From NCBI GenBank assembly GCA_004431415.1, contig QPMI01000406.1, positions 1 to 64,000 of the forward strand: a stretch of 64,000 nt of DNA. Reading direction: 5' to 3'. The DNA comes from Cyanophora paradoxa (lineage: Eukaryota; Glaucocystophyceae; Cyanophorales; Cyanophoraceae). Under the pieces are notes generated by a model that made no database searches, was not told where the DNA came from, and saw nothing but the letters and a program-made list of their open reading frames with translations. Each line of letters begins with the position of its first letter. The first letter of the stretch is position 1. Below, piece by piece: positions 53,827-62,939 of this stretch. The position numbers were made by a program, and so were the translations under genes.

Positions 53827-54753
53827 ATGAAAGAATACCTGAGCTTTTCGAGCGATGATCGCGATGAGGAGTTTACTCAGCCAAACCAGTATGTAGTGAC
53901 ATTACCCCGTCGCTATGACAACGTAAAATCTGTGCGCCTGGTGCAGGCAACGGTTCCCAATGTTCTTTCGACCGTGACAAACGATATAGACGCGACTGGT
54001 GCAACCATCGAGCGCATGGAACTCTATTTTTCGGTCACAGCTTCGGATTCCGGATTCGTGACCATCACAATCCCCAAAGGATTTTACACCAAAGACGACC
54101 TTGCCGCAAAAGTCACAGAAAGACTCGAAGCAGCTCGCCTTTCAGATTTCGGTGGAAAATATATTAAATGCCGCTATAATACTACTTCAAAGATCTATGA
54201 GTTTTTCAGTGATAGTAACTTTTGGTTCAAGTTCTCCAAAGCTTCCCCTGAAACACTCAGAAAATCCAGTAATCGCAAAGCAATCGCTAAGAAACTCGCA
54301 ATATTCGGTTTCAAAGATATTCAGCTATATGTTTACGAGACATTTACCCCTTTTGCAAGCGATACATTCCTTGTGTTTAATCCTGGGACGGGAACTGTGA
54401 CACTCAATCGACGCATTCGCGGCTATACTCGTGGAGATGAGACCCCGGCGGCGATGATCTGGCTATATATTGATGAATTTGCGCCGTTTATTCGCTCAGT
54501 CAACAAGCACGTCGATGGTTATTTCATGCGCATTCCAATCCCACAGGAACTCGAACATGGTGATATCTACCACTTCGACACGTCCACTACGGTGCCTCTC
54601 ATTCGTGAATTCCGCGAATTAAAATCTTTCGACCGCCTCACGATTAAACTCATCGACCATGATGGCGCTCTCTTAGATTTCGGGGTTTGGGCGCATTATT
54701 TCACTTTTGAAATCGAAACCTACGACGCACCGCCCGAAATGAATTTCTATTGA
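53827..54753 (+). CDS. Penton-like minor capsid protein, paralogue 2 (308 aa)
   Basis: I chose the ATG at 53,827, which follows the AT-rich gap, over upstream in-frame codons inside the opposite gene. MKEYLSFSSDDRDEEFTQPN and YDNVKSVRLVQATVPNVLST match the (D/S)DRDxx...F...V..V.L..A..PN pattern of PLV minor capsid proteins. The C-terminus (HYFTFEIETYDAPPEMNFY) mirrors that of paralogue 1 (SYSFQLEVITD). The gene sits 47 bases upstream of the capsid gene, the usual PLV order. Confidence 0.7.
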   Translation: MKEYLSFSSDDRDEEFTQPNQYVVTLPRRYDNVKSVRLVQATVPNVLSTVTNDIDATGATIERMELYFSVTASDSGFVTITIPKGFYTKDDLAAKVTERLEAARLSDFGGKYIKCRYNTTSKIYEFFSDSNFWFKFSKASPETLRKSSNRKAIAKKLAIFGFKDIQLYVYETFTPFASDTFLVFNPGTGTVTLNRRIRGYTRGDETPAAMIWLYIDEFAPFIRSVNKHVDGYFMRIPIPQELEHGDIYHFDTSTTVPLIREFRELKSFDRLTIKLIDHDGALLDFGVWAHYFTFEIETYDAPPEMNFY

Positions 54754-54800
54754 GCCCTGTAAATTATTTTCTGATCCCAAAGATAAGAGAAGAAACGCTC

Positions 54801-56163
54801 ATGGAGACTAACAGCCAATTCCAGCGCCCAACGCTGAAATCTATGCTCACCACGATGACTACAAGGATTATTTCCTAAACAAGTCGCTGGTCATTGGAAC
54901 GTCCTCTGGCACTAAGCCACTTCGAGTTCTGGTCGCCCCCGACACTGAGCCACCCAGCGCTCTCGGCAACCGAGTTGTCTTCAAAATCCCCCGCTACCAT
55001 TTCCTGAATGGTCTCGCGCTGCAACTCGATCTTAACCCGATCACCCTCACTGATCTCACGAATGGTGTCGCTGGAACTACTGGCTACCTTCGCGTTATTG
55101 GATCGCTAATTAAGCGCATTGAAATCTCTCACGCTTCATTCCGCTATGTTGTCCCAGAGGATTTCGTCACCCAGTATTTTCTACTGATGACCGAACAGGG
55201 CGAACTCGATAAGAAACTTCGCTATGTGGGTGGTCTTGTCGGAACCGCTGGTAACACTGTCGGTGGAACCTACGAAATCGATTTACCCTCTCCTTTCGAG
55301 AAGGCGATGTTCCCACTTTGCGCTCTGAACTCTGAGATCGTGGTCGAAATCGAATTCAAGGCGATTGGTGATGGTATCATTGAGGATGTAAACAATGTTG
55401 GCAATATTTCGGTCGTAAACAGTGGTGCTTCCCTTCAAGTGCTGAAACCCCGCATTATCTGCAAGGTCGTAAATGCCGATGAGGCGGTTGTATCTGAGAC
55501 CATTGCCCGTGTTAAATCGACTGGTATCGCGATCCCCTACAACGAAATCGGTTTCCTCCACACAGATTTCCAGCCGACCGCCTCCGGTTCGCGAGTCAAT
55601 CTCTCGCAACTCACAGGTGCGGGTCTCATCCACACTCTCGTATTCTCTGTGCGCCAAAACGCGAAGACGAAGGTTAACAACGGAACTCTCTCGGTTCTGG
55701 CTCCTCGTGCACTCAGAACCAACGCCGTAAGCTTCTATGTGGAACTCAACAATAACCGCCTTTACTCCAATACTTCGCTTCCTCTCATGATTGCCGCGAC
55801 CGAACTTCAAGATAAATATGATGCGGCGATTTTACCGAGAGCACAAGCTACCCGGCTCTCTCTGGCATTTACTTCGGTGCTGGAAACGGAAAGGCGTCGC
55901 TTCTCAACCAAGAGAACACGGGCTACATCGATGCCACAGGCACATCGGCGTTCGATCTGGTCTTCGAATTCAACGGTGTCACAGCCGGAGGAGTCGGTAA
56001 TGAGGAGTGGTATGCGAGTGCCGCTTATCAGAAGATGCAAATTCAGTGCATTGCCCTCGCTCATAATATCATGATAATCGAGCTGATGGATTCGCAGAGT
56101 ATCAGCATAGGATTCTCATTACCACATTCAGTCTTATTTTTCTATTGTTTTTATAGTGAAAGA
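54801..56163 (+). CDS. Major capsid protein (double jelly roll), two frameshifts
   Basis: The start METNSQFQRP is followed by a slip near 54,826, after which the frame reads AEIYAHHDDYKDYFLNKSLV and continues through VPEDFVTQYFLLMTEQGELD, then LPSPFEKAMFPLCALNSEIV, the hallmark LPxxF...LPLxAL..H/E.V segment of PLV and polinton capsid proteins. A second slip near 55,838 moves to a frame reading YPALSGIYFGAGNGKASLLN and ending AYQKMQIQCIALAHNIMII. Both slips look like single lost bases. The C-terminal frame has no stop before the ATPase start at 56,164, so the true end is uncertain. About 425 residues would make the main capsid shell. Confidence 0.75.
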
Positions 56164-57009
56164 ATGCAAAAAGGGACGACGCCCATAGATCTCGAAGAAT
56201 GGAACCCGAAACAGAGGGTGAAACTTCCCGCACGATTTCTCCTATTGGCGAAAACCAATTGTGGTAAATCGGTATTCTTAAAGTGGCTGATCAAAGAACT
56301 CGAAGACCAGATCTCGTATGTTCTGGTTTTTTGTCCTACGAGTTTCAACGGTTTCTGGGGACAAATTACAGATGAAGTGCATGATACCTGGAAACCGGAA
56401 TACGTAGAGTCGATCATAGAAGCCCGCAAAAAGGCTATCATTGCGGGTAAGAAACCAAAGAATATTCTTATCGTGCTCGACGATTGTTTGGAGTCCGGAA
56501 CTATCGATCTTTCGCGCGATCATTTGCTAAATAAATTGATGGCGCAAGGTCGTCATACGTTTTGTAGCGTCGCTTTAATATCGCAGAAATTAACAAAGCT
56601 GTCAACTATCATTCGCAGTAATGCGGAGTATATCATATTCCTCAGCTGGTCAAACATGCGAGAGTTCGAAGCATATCACGAGGAATTCGGCAACATGGAT
56701 AAGGAGAGTTTCAAACGTATGTTCCAAGAGTTTTGTCATAGCTACCAAGCGATCATTCACGATAATACCGGGTATTCTGTGCGATGGTGGGTCGAAAAAG
56801 CCGATATGATCGATGACCATCCGTTTACTAAATTCCACAAGCGGGCGGCTTTTGAAGAAAAGAAGCGCAAACAACAAGAGGAGCAAGCGACAAAACCGCC
56901 GCCTGTCAAAGATTCGACAACTGTCTGTCGAACTTTATCCAAATTTGAGCGTGAGCTTGAAGGTATCCCAAACTTTCGCAAATTTCGCCTAAGAAAAAGA
57001 AAATGTTAA
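56164..57009 (+). CDS. Genome-packaging ATPase, FtsK/HerA (A32-like) family (281 aa)
   Basis: This ATPase pumps DNA into the capsid. The Walker A motif is LLLAKTNCGKSVFLKWL (the GKS form with Asn/Cys in the loop is common in the A32-like clade), and Walker B is KNILIVLDDCLE. A sensor-like ALISQKLTKLSTIIRSNAEY follows, matching the Q...R/N pattern of packaging ATPases. I chose the ATG at 56,164 (MQKGTTPIDLEEW) because the frame upstream is capsid sequence. A basic Lys/Arg/Glu tail ends at 57,009. The gene is intact. Confidence 0.9.
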   Translation: MQKGTTPIDLEEWNPKQRVKLPARFLLLAKTNCGKSVFLKWLIKELEDQISYVLVFCPTSFNGFWGQITDEVHDTWKPEYVESIIEARKKAIIAGKKPKNILIVLDDCLESGTIDLSRDHLLNKLMAQGRHTFCSVALISQKLTKLSTIIRSNAEYIIFLSWSNMREFEAYHEEFGNMDKESFKRMFQEFCHSYQAIIHDNTGYSVRWWVEKADMIDDHPFTKFHKRAAFEEKKRKQQEEQATKPPPVKDSTTVCRTLSKFERELEGIPNFRKFRLRKRKC

Positions 57010-57031
57010 TCAAATGTAAGAGAAGATAATC

Positions 57032-57428
57032 ATGGTCTACCGAAAGAAGCCTCAAACCATTCAAACTGTCGCTTCTGGTAATCCTAATCGCGGACTTGAA
57101 GAGTCTGGATTAACGTCGGGTGGCGGTCTCGAAATGCCCGAATATCTTATAGACACTTCGCCAGAGAGGTCGCCAAGCAAGAGGCGATTATTGCGAGTGC
57201 CACCGCGGACAAGGGAAACCAAGATAGCGGTAAACGCCAAATGGACGATTTAGCTACTGTAAAACCACAGATTGGAGGCGGCTCTGTTGATGAAGCAACG
57301 ACAAAGTAATTAAAGCGCAAGTTGTCGCAAGCCAGCACAAAACGCAAGACGTCCCGAAAGCCGCCGAAACTGAGCTCAAAAGCGCGGATCCTATCAAAAA
57401 CACACGGTTCCTGTCGACGTTGTCATGA
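57032..57428 (+). CDS. Unknown viral protein with two apparent single-base slips
   Basis: Three frames in series read as one low-complexity protein: MVYRKKPQTIQTVASGNPNR, then REVAKQEAIIASATADKGNQ, then IKAQVVASQHKTQDVPKAAE to a TGA at 57,426-57,428. The slips fall at short homopolymers (near 57,151 and 57,308), as expected for missed bases. The product, about 130 residues, is Gln/Ala/Lys-rich and not recognised. Its end overlaps the next start as ATGA. Confidence 0.45.
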
Positions 57429-57712
57429 GCTTCGAAGAGAAAGTGCGAGACCTTGAAATGAAAGTCTCTAACTACGAGAAATGGATGCAAGATTATAACG
57501 AACGCAAGAAATTAAAGGGGCTCGTGAAGAAAGAGATCTCCAAACTCGGATTAAAGCAAAAAGTCGACGTAGAGGAGATTAAAAAGGAGGAAAAGACAGA
57601 TGCGCAAGCCGTAACTCGACAGCAATCGGTTGCCCCGCAATATGCACATATTGTGCCGACCGCACCCGTGAATTATGCCGCAATGCTCGGTGGTAAACGC
57701 CATATCCGCTAA
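57425..57712 (+). CDS. Coiled-coil viral protein (95 aa)
   Basis: The protein starts MSFEEKVRDLEMKVSNYEKW and continues with charged heptad-like sequence (KKLKGLVKKEISKLGLKQ), then a short Pro/Ala linker and the tail NYAAMLGGKRHIR. The family is not recognised. It lies in the packaging cluster and overlaps both neighbours (ATGA at its start, TAATG at its end). Confidence 0.6.
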   Translation: MSFEEKVRDLEMKVSNYEKWMQDYNERKKLKGLVKKEISKLGLKQKVDVEEIKKEEKTDAQAVTRQQSVAPQYAHIVPTAPVNYAAMLGGKRHIR

Positions 57713-57858
57713 TGACTGTGAATATCCGCAAGGCAAAGCTGAACCCGCCCGTATTTAGAGCGGGTCTTTATGTGGACTCCCTTGCAATAGGGACAGGTCG
57801 GCTCCATAAACAGCATTATAAGTTCGACCAATTCGTAGGGGAACACACGAGCAAGTAA
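57712..57858 (+). CDS. Small viral ORF (48 aa)
   Basis: The start codon overlaps the previous stop (TAATG). The product begins MTVNIRKAKLNPPVFRAGLY and continues VDSLAIGTGRLHKQHYKFDQ before TAA at 57,856. I do not recognise it. The tight overlap, AT-balanced codons and lack of stops over the whole gap support a real gene. A short GC-rich hairpin (ACCCGC ... GCGGGT) lies inside it near 57,750. Confidence 0.45.
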   Translation: MTVNIRKAKLNPPVFRAGLYVDSLAIGTGRLHKQHYKFDQFVGEHTSK

Positions 57859-57871
57859 AGCCCTCATTCCC

Positions 57872-57893
57872 TTTTATTTTCTCCGATATTTAA
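57872..57893 (+). promoter_or_regulatory. Candidate promoter motif, copy 1 (TATTTTCTCCGATATTTAA)
   Basis: It shares the TATTTTCTCCG core with sites at 58,451 and 59,018. All three lie 20-45 bases before a start codon on the same strand. Confidence 0.5.
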
Positions 57894-57916
57894 TACGTTG
57901 CGTCCTTGTAGGATCG

Positions 57917-58351
57917 ATGAATTTCATCACACAATGCATTGAAATGTTTCAGCTTCATGTCGTGTCTAATTGCCACAGTCCTTGCTGTGACACAACCGTA
58001 GAGGTTAATATTTCTGACGACGAGAATGGAGGTAGGCGCCTTTCTGTATATTCTAACCACAGCGACAATCACAACCACCCACGATCTCGATCGCCCTCGC
58101 CTGTGCCCGCGGCTATGAGTTCTAATATCGAAACCGCTCAGATAGAGGACGTGCATGTAGAGCATATTAGAAGGCGCTCATGTCCTGAATTTGTAGAAGG
58201 TCATTTGCGCGCTGACTCCCCTTATCCGATGTATAGATTGGATCAAATGCCATTAGGCGACGATGAAAATGTAACGAACCCTTATGTTTATCCTCAGCAA
58301 CCTTATGTATATCCTCAGCAACAAGAAAGAACCGTCTGGAACGGTTATTGA
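57917..58351 (+). CDS. Unknown viral protein with His/Ser/Arg-rich middle (144 aa)
   Basis: The start MNFITQCIEMFQLHVVSNCH includes a C..HSPCC cluster that could bind zinc. The middle is His/Asn/Arg/Ser-rich (SDNHNHPRSRSPSPVPAAMS) and resembles disordered SR-like sequence. The end repeats PYVYPQQPYVYPQQ. No family is recognised. A TTTTATTTTCTCCGATATTT motif lies 25-45 bases upstream and recurs before the next two genes. Confidence 0.5.
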   Translation: MNFITQCIEMFQLHVVSNCHSPCCDTTVEVNISDDENGGRRLSVYSNHSDNHNHPRSRSPSPVPAAMSSNIETAQIEDVHVEHIRRRSCPEFVEGHLRADSPYPMYRLDQMPLGDDENVTNPYVYPQQPYVYPQQQERTVWNGY

Positions 58352-58448
58352 GCGGTGAATTTCGGTGGCGCTTGTATCGAGCCAAGGGCAAAAATGAAGG
58401 TTTCGGTAAAAGGTATATAAGGGCAAGGGAAATAATACAGAGTGACAA

Positions 58449-58473
58449 AAAACTATTTTCTCCGGTTATAGTA
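58449..58473 (+). promoter_or_regulatory. Candidate promoter motif, copy 2 (TATTTTCTCCGGTTATAGT)
   Basis: It lies immediately before the ATG at 58,475. It is identical to copy 3 over TATTTTCTCCGGTTAT. Confidence 0.55.
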
Positions 58474-58474
58474 A

Positions 58475-58966
58475 ATGGCGAAACCCAAGATTTCAAACCA
58501 AGAGGCAATGGCGGCACAGCAAGAAAAGCGCAGACCAGGGCGACCGAAGAAGGTGATCACAGAAGAGGAGAAAGCGGAGAGATTAAGACTAAAACGCGAG
58601 AAAGATGCAGAGCGGCAGCGAAACAAGCATCAGAGACAAAAGCAAGAGCGATTAGCCGCCGGAGAGGCTACTATATTCACACCGGAACAGCTACAAAAGA
58701 TCGCAATTCGTAAACAGCAGCGATACCAAGACGATGAAGAGTATCGGGAGAAAATCCGAGAGAAGGCACGTGAATACCAACGAAGGAAAAGAGCGGAACG
58801 CAAGCTGAATCCGCCCGCTAACCTCAGCCGCAAAAGCCCGCTGGAAGACCCCGAAAGCATGTCGTCGAGAACGCAAAAAATTCGTAGCGGAAAGTACCAC
58901 ACGATGCAAAAAATGATTAATTTTTTACCTCCATTTTATTCCCCGTATCGGTCAAAAAGCACTTAA
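58475..58966 (+). CDS. Basic AT-hook-like coiled-coil protein (163 aa)
   Basis: KRRPGRPKK near residue 19 is a canonical AT-hook (RGRP-type core). The next 90 residues are Lys/Arg/Glu-rich helix (AERLRLKREKDAERQRNKHQ, then EYREKIREKAREYQRRKRAE). The likely role is binding or condensing viral DNA, or recruiting it for replication. No enzymatic motif is seen. The start follows the TATTTTCTCCGGTTAT motif directly. Confidence 0.65.
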   Translation: MAKPKISNQEAMAAQQEKRRPGRPKKVITEEEKAERLRLKREKDAERQRNKHQRQKQERLAAGEATIFTPEQLQKIAIRKQQRYQDDEEYREKIREKAREYQRRKRAERKLNPPANLSRKSPLEDPESMSSRTQKIRSGKYHTMQKMINFLPPFYSPYRSKST

Positions 58967-59015
58967 AGATTTGGCGACAAGGGTATGAAAAGGAGAATTT
59001 GGTAGATTGCGCCGA

Positions 59016-59040
59016 AATTATTTTCTCCGGTTATTTAAAA
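59016..59040 (+). promoter_or_regulatory. Candidate promoter motif, copy 3 (TATTTTCTCCGGTTATTTA)
   Basis: It lies 15-35 bases before the ATG at 59,053. This supports choosing that start over upstream in-frame codons. Confidence 0.55.
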
Positions 59041-59052
59041 GAACTAATAGAG

Positions 59053-59226
59053 ATGCCGCGCGCAACCAACAGAATCGCTAACAATGTTCGGGATGAAATT
59101 ATCGGATACATTATGCAGGGATTGAGTCAGGATTTGCTAACCGAAGAACAGGCGCATTGGGCGATGCACAACACAATGAATCGGAAGCCCAAGCTCCAAA
59201 CGCTGATCGACATTCGGATACTCTGA
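59053..59226 (+). CDS. Small helical viral protein (57 aa), possibly longer after a slip
   Basis: The product MPRATNRIANNVRDEIIGYI, MQGLSQDLLTEEQAHWAMHN reads as two or three amphipathic helices. After about residue 43 another frame continues as DTLNGIINPAFSAGQSGKKA and then into very basic sequence, so this gene and the next open frame may be one gene with slips. The family is not recognised. Confidence 0.45.
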   Translation: MPRATNRIANNVRDEIIGYIMQGLSQDLLTEEQAHWAMHNTMNRKPKLQTLIDIRIL

Positions 59227-59470
59227 ATGGCATCATTAATCCCGCGTTTTCCGCAGGGCAGAGCGGAAAGAAAGCGGCCGCTCGCACCCAAGTTAAATAG
59301 AAAAGCAAAAGCAAAAAGAACAAGAGGCGAAGCGTTTACAGCGCTTCGATCGGCAAACGAAACAGAAAACGGCGCGAAAAGAAGCGAAAACTCGAAGCGA
59401 AGCAGCAGAGAGGTAAACTAAAAGCGGTAGAGGATGCGATTAAACGCACTTTTCTCCGTCATCTTCGAAC
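59227..59470 (+). pseudogene. Very basic Lys/Arg-rich tail region, frame uncertain
   Basis: In each frame the stretch is rich in Lys, Arg and Glu (RNRKRREKKRKLEAKQQRGK, then LKAVEDAIKRTFLRHLRT). This suggests the C-terminal tail of a nucleic-acid-binding protein whose frame is broken at one or more points. It could belong to the gene before it or stand alone. Confidence 0.35.
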
Positions 59471-59564
59471 CTAATGTTCATGAGTCGTATGATGGGGACG
59501 AAATTCACGAGATGGAATCGAGGCGATGATCGATGGGCGACGAAGCGTGTCGAAGATGACGGAG
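59454..59564. other. 15-base perfect inverted repeat with 81-base spacer
   Basis: CTCCGTCATCTTCGA (59,454-59,468) is the exact reverse complement of TCGAAGATGACGGAG (59,550-59,564). It lies at the start of the polymerase region. It may be a hairpin, a protein-binding pair or a chance inversion scar. Confidence 0.7.
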
Positions 59565-62500
59565 CCGGTGCTATCCTGGCAATCGCTATGCGTTTCTGGA
59601 TGAGGAGCTAATGGACAGCATGCGATGCACCGCGATTATGAGCAAATTCACAGACTACACATTAAATCCAAACGCGTCTGAGTTCGAAGATATTATTGAG
59701 CTTCCCAAATCATCGACATCTAACGCTTGCGGCTACGATATGATCATCTCCACATGGGAGCGTCCATTAAGAAGTGTCAGGAGGCGCCAAAACCGCGATA
59801 TACTGACTTAACTATGTCCTACGACGGTCTCTATAAATTCTTTCACGGTCGCGAACGCACACCTGGCGACTCTCTGGCTCTCACGCTCCGCCATATCGAG
59901 AAATTCTGTAAGAGAATCAGACAGGCTTCCGCGTCTTTGATGTCGACGGAAAGTTAATACACAAATTCGCGGCGGAATCAATTAACAAAAACATCTTTCC
60001 CGCAATATTCACTTTATGATTCACAACAAGCACATCTATATATTCAACGATAACATCAAGTCGCTCGAAATGCGCATGGCAAAGATGGAGGTCGAAGAGC
60101 TCGATAATCATGTTCCTAAGTCGACTCTTCGTTAGCACTCTATAAATTCCGACGTGTCTTACTCACGATATCTTCGCGCACACATCCAAGGATTTGTTAA
60201 AGATCACGCAACTAAACTATCGCCCGACGAGCGCAGTTTCATCCGCATTCTTTATACTGGCGCGAAGGTCTGGAAGGTCTTCTATTTACGTTCCTGAAAA
60301 TGCGATATGAGCCCGCTGTGAAGCTAACACCATCGAAACAGATCGACAGCATCACATTCAAAGCCAATGGCTCGATGTTCTCTATCAAAGATCCACGCAC
60401 AACAGACCACTTTATTGAGCAAGATTTCGAACAGAGGAGTATTATAATAAGGTCTGTGAAATCGGAAGGGATTCCGGAGTCGCTTCTAAATGCGACGAAT
60501 ATCTCACATTACAGCCGAACATGCGCGAAATTCTCACGCACTACAAGCGATCCGCACTAAGTGGCTTTTCTATAGCCGAACCCGAAAGCCACCTACACAG
60601 CTGTCGATATGGCGAAGTGCTACCTTCGATACTGAAAGGCATGCAATATCTTCCGAAATACAATGTTTGATGACTTCGTTCCCTTTAAAGCGGGAAGCGA
60701 TATTCTCGAATACGCGATCTACTACGTGCGTGTCGTTGCGTTTGAGAGAGAGCAAGCACTTTCGCGACGACGAGGATATTGATTATGATGCCGCCATGTC
60801 TCGCAAGATTGATGGAATCGAAATTATACTGGATCGCGCATTTTCGTGAGTGGTCGCTGTTATAATTTCATGACAGGCTACACTCTCTCCATGCATTGGG
60901 CGGACGTAAAGGACAAGATAGAGATTTCGCGGTCGCGGAGCCTTCGCATTTGGTGCCCAATACGTCGATCGCTGAGATGCAAAAGTGCTGTCAAGCGACA
61001 TTCAAACCACAGATAAGAAGCACATTTTAGTGAAAGAGATCGGAATGCTCGGCAAATTCCAAGACTCGCAAACATCCACGAAAATGTTCTACAACCGTGC
61101 CGAGGCTGAGAGGTTCGCCAAGAATGCGGAGGAACAGTAGAGGTGTTTACTTTCAATCCTAAGAATTCGAAACGTGTCAAACTCTTAGCGAATTCGAAGG
61201 TCACATCTATTTCGTTAAGATCAGCTCCCACCGCGAGCTCGTTAACGGATTCCTTCCTATCCACTTTCATATTTACGTCGTACCGTGCTAATATGTTTGC
61301 GCAATACAAGCGCCTGACAGCGCGCGGCACAAGGTTGCCGGGATCAGAACGGACTGTCTATATATCGAAGTTCATGGACAAGTAAGAAAGAGTTCGACCG
61401 AAATGCGTTTGAGAACATGGGCAAATTCAGCTATATTCCGGGAAAAGATGCCCTGAGAATGCACTCCGCCACCACGGGTGTAACTCTCGAATTTCAGGAT
61501 CCCGAGACACTCATTAACCGGTTCTCGCTGAGGGACGAATTTAATCCGGAGTGCTTTAATTGGGTTGCGGAGCTCATAATCGTATGCTTGTCCTTGCTGA
61601 CATGCCCGGAAGTGGAAAGTCGACCTCGGTATTAATGTTTGCCTCTCAAAAGTCAAATTGCTTAGTATTTGCCCTATAACAACAGTGCGCAGAGCTGAGG
61701 GACTCTCTCAAAGTCCGCGGAATCGAGAATATTACCGTTCGTACTTTGTATAATGTTCTCGGATCCGTGTCTCAAATGATCGACCTACGAAGAGGCTATG
61801 AGCGAAAAAGACCAGAGGGCGTTGTCTCGAGTTCAGCCACATTATGTTCGACGAGATATTGCGTATTCTGTAAAGATCTCGCTAAGATCAAGTCGTTTAT
61901 CGATCGCTATCCGGATATCAAATATTTGGCTAATGGCGATACCTATCAGAACGAACCGATTAATGATGAGCTATCGTTTCTGATCGCAAGGGCTACTATA
62001 AGCGCGCTGTGCAGAGCATGTTCCCTAACGTCCTGAGTCTACGCATTAACAGCGGCACAAGAAGGAGACAGACGTGAATTAATTCGGGCGATTAAAGAGG
62101 ATCTCTTCGAGAACGGACTGAAGCCGCACAGATTATCTCGAAATACGGTTGCCGACAATTAATGATCTAACGCTATTCCCGACGGCTACTTTGGCATCGC
62201 TTACAGAAACGAAATGACCTTAGCCTACAACAAACTGATGCACGATAGACGCAAAGTAAATATCCAACCGTAGAGGTCAATGGATCAAATTCTACAAGGG
62301 TTTGGAAGTCGTTTGCGCAGGTATCTACGCATTTCGCGGTCTGAGGGAGTCTATAACGCATACACGAATTACACCTATCGAATCACCAAATCACCAAGCA
62401 AATGGTCACATTAACTGACGTTTTCGATGGCGTCACGTTCGAGGTTCCGTGCGCGATGTTAGAACATTTTTCTCTCCCTTATGCAGGAACAGGTCATTCA

Positions 62501-62930
62501 CGCAAGGTCTCACACTTGATTCGGGCATTGTCATTTGTGAGGCACGTTCCGCTATAACCACTCGCGAATGGTTCTATACGCTCTCACTCGTAACCGCGAT
62601 CTGTCCACTGTGCTGATTTATACACGATTCACAAGTTCCAAGGAAAGAGCGACTACATCGAATATCTGAAAACGAAGATCCGCGGATATAAATGCCAGGA
62701 TCAGCGTGCCGGGCGCGATTTCACGAGCGGATTATATTACGCCGGAGTGGATATTAGAGCGCAAGAAGCAACAGAAGGGCGCCTGTGCGATCTGTTCCTT
62801 CCGATTCGATTGAGCCGCAAGATCCGAATTATAGGCTCGTCGTGGATCGCATCAAATAAGCGCCCACATCTTAAAGACAATTGTCAACTCGCGCATCACG
62901 GGTGCAATTGCAGCAAAAAATAACAGGGTT
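59471..62930 (+). pseudogene. Protein-primed-type family B DNA polymerase, then SF1 helicase and HNH-like domain; many frameshifts
   Basis: Fragments in alternating frames line up in the order of a large replication protein. The polymerase exonuclease/N-terminal region includes GFRVFDVDGKLIHKFAAES and MIHNKHIYIFNDNIKSLEM (60.0 kb). Motif A is YTAVDMAKCYLRY (60.59 kb), followed by KYNVFDDFVPF. Motif B is KEIGMLGKFQDSQTSTKM (61.04 kb). Motif C has GIRTDCLYIEVHG (61.34 kb). The helicase part follows: Walker A LADMPGSGKSTS (61,593-61,628), Walker B MFDEI (61,844), GDTYQNEPI motif III (61.94 kb), then YAGTGHSR...LTLDSGIVI and WFYTALTRNRDLSTV (62.48-62.61 kb), the SF1 C-terminal motifs. Last is an HNH-like zinc region (GACAICSFRFD ... 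RLVVDRI ... DNCQLAHHGCNCSKK, 62.77-62.92 kb). At least ten frame changes occur, mostly consistent with single lost bases. Whether it is one fused gene or two cannot be decided. Confidence 0.65.
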
Positions 62931-62939
62931 AATTAGAAG

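Noticed and set aside
56164-57009. ATPase read as an SF3 or AAA+ helicase
   Set aside because: The Walker A form, the VLDD Walker B and the Q...R pattern fit the packaging clade, and the gene lies directly after the capsid gene.
57032-59470. Maturation cysteine protease expected in many polintons
   Set aside because: None of the small genes between the ATPase and the polymerase shows a His...Asp/Asn...Cys order. It may be absent or lie beyond the right edge.
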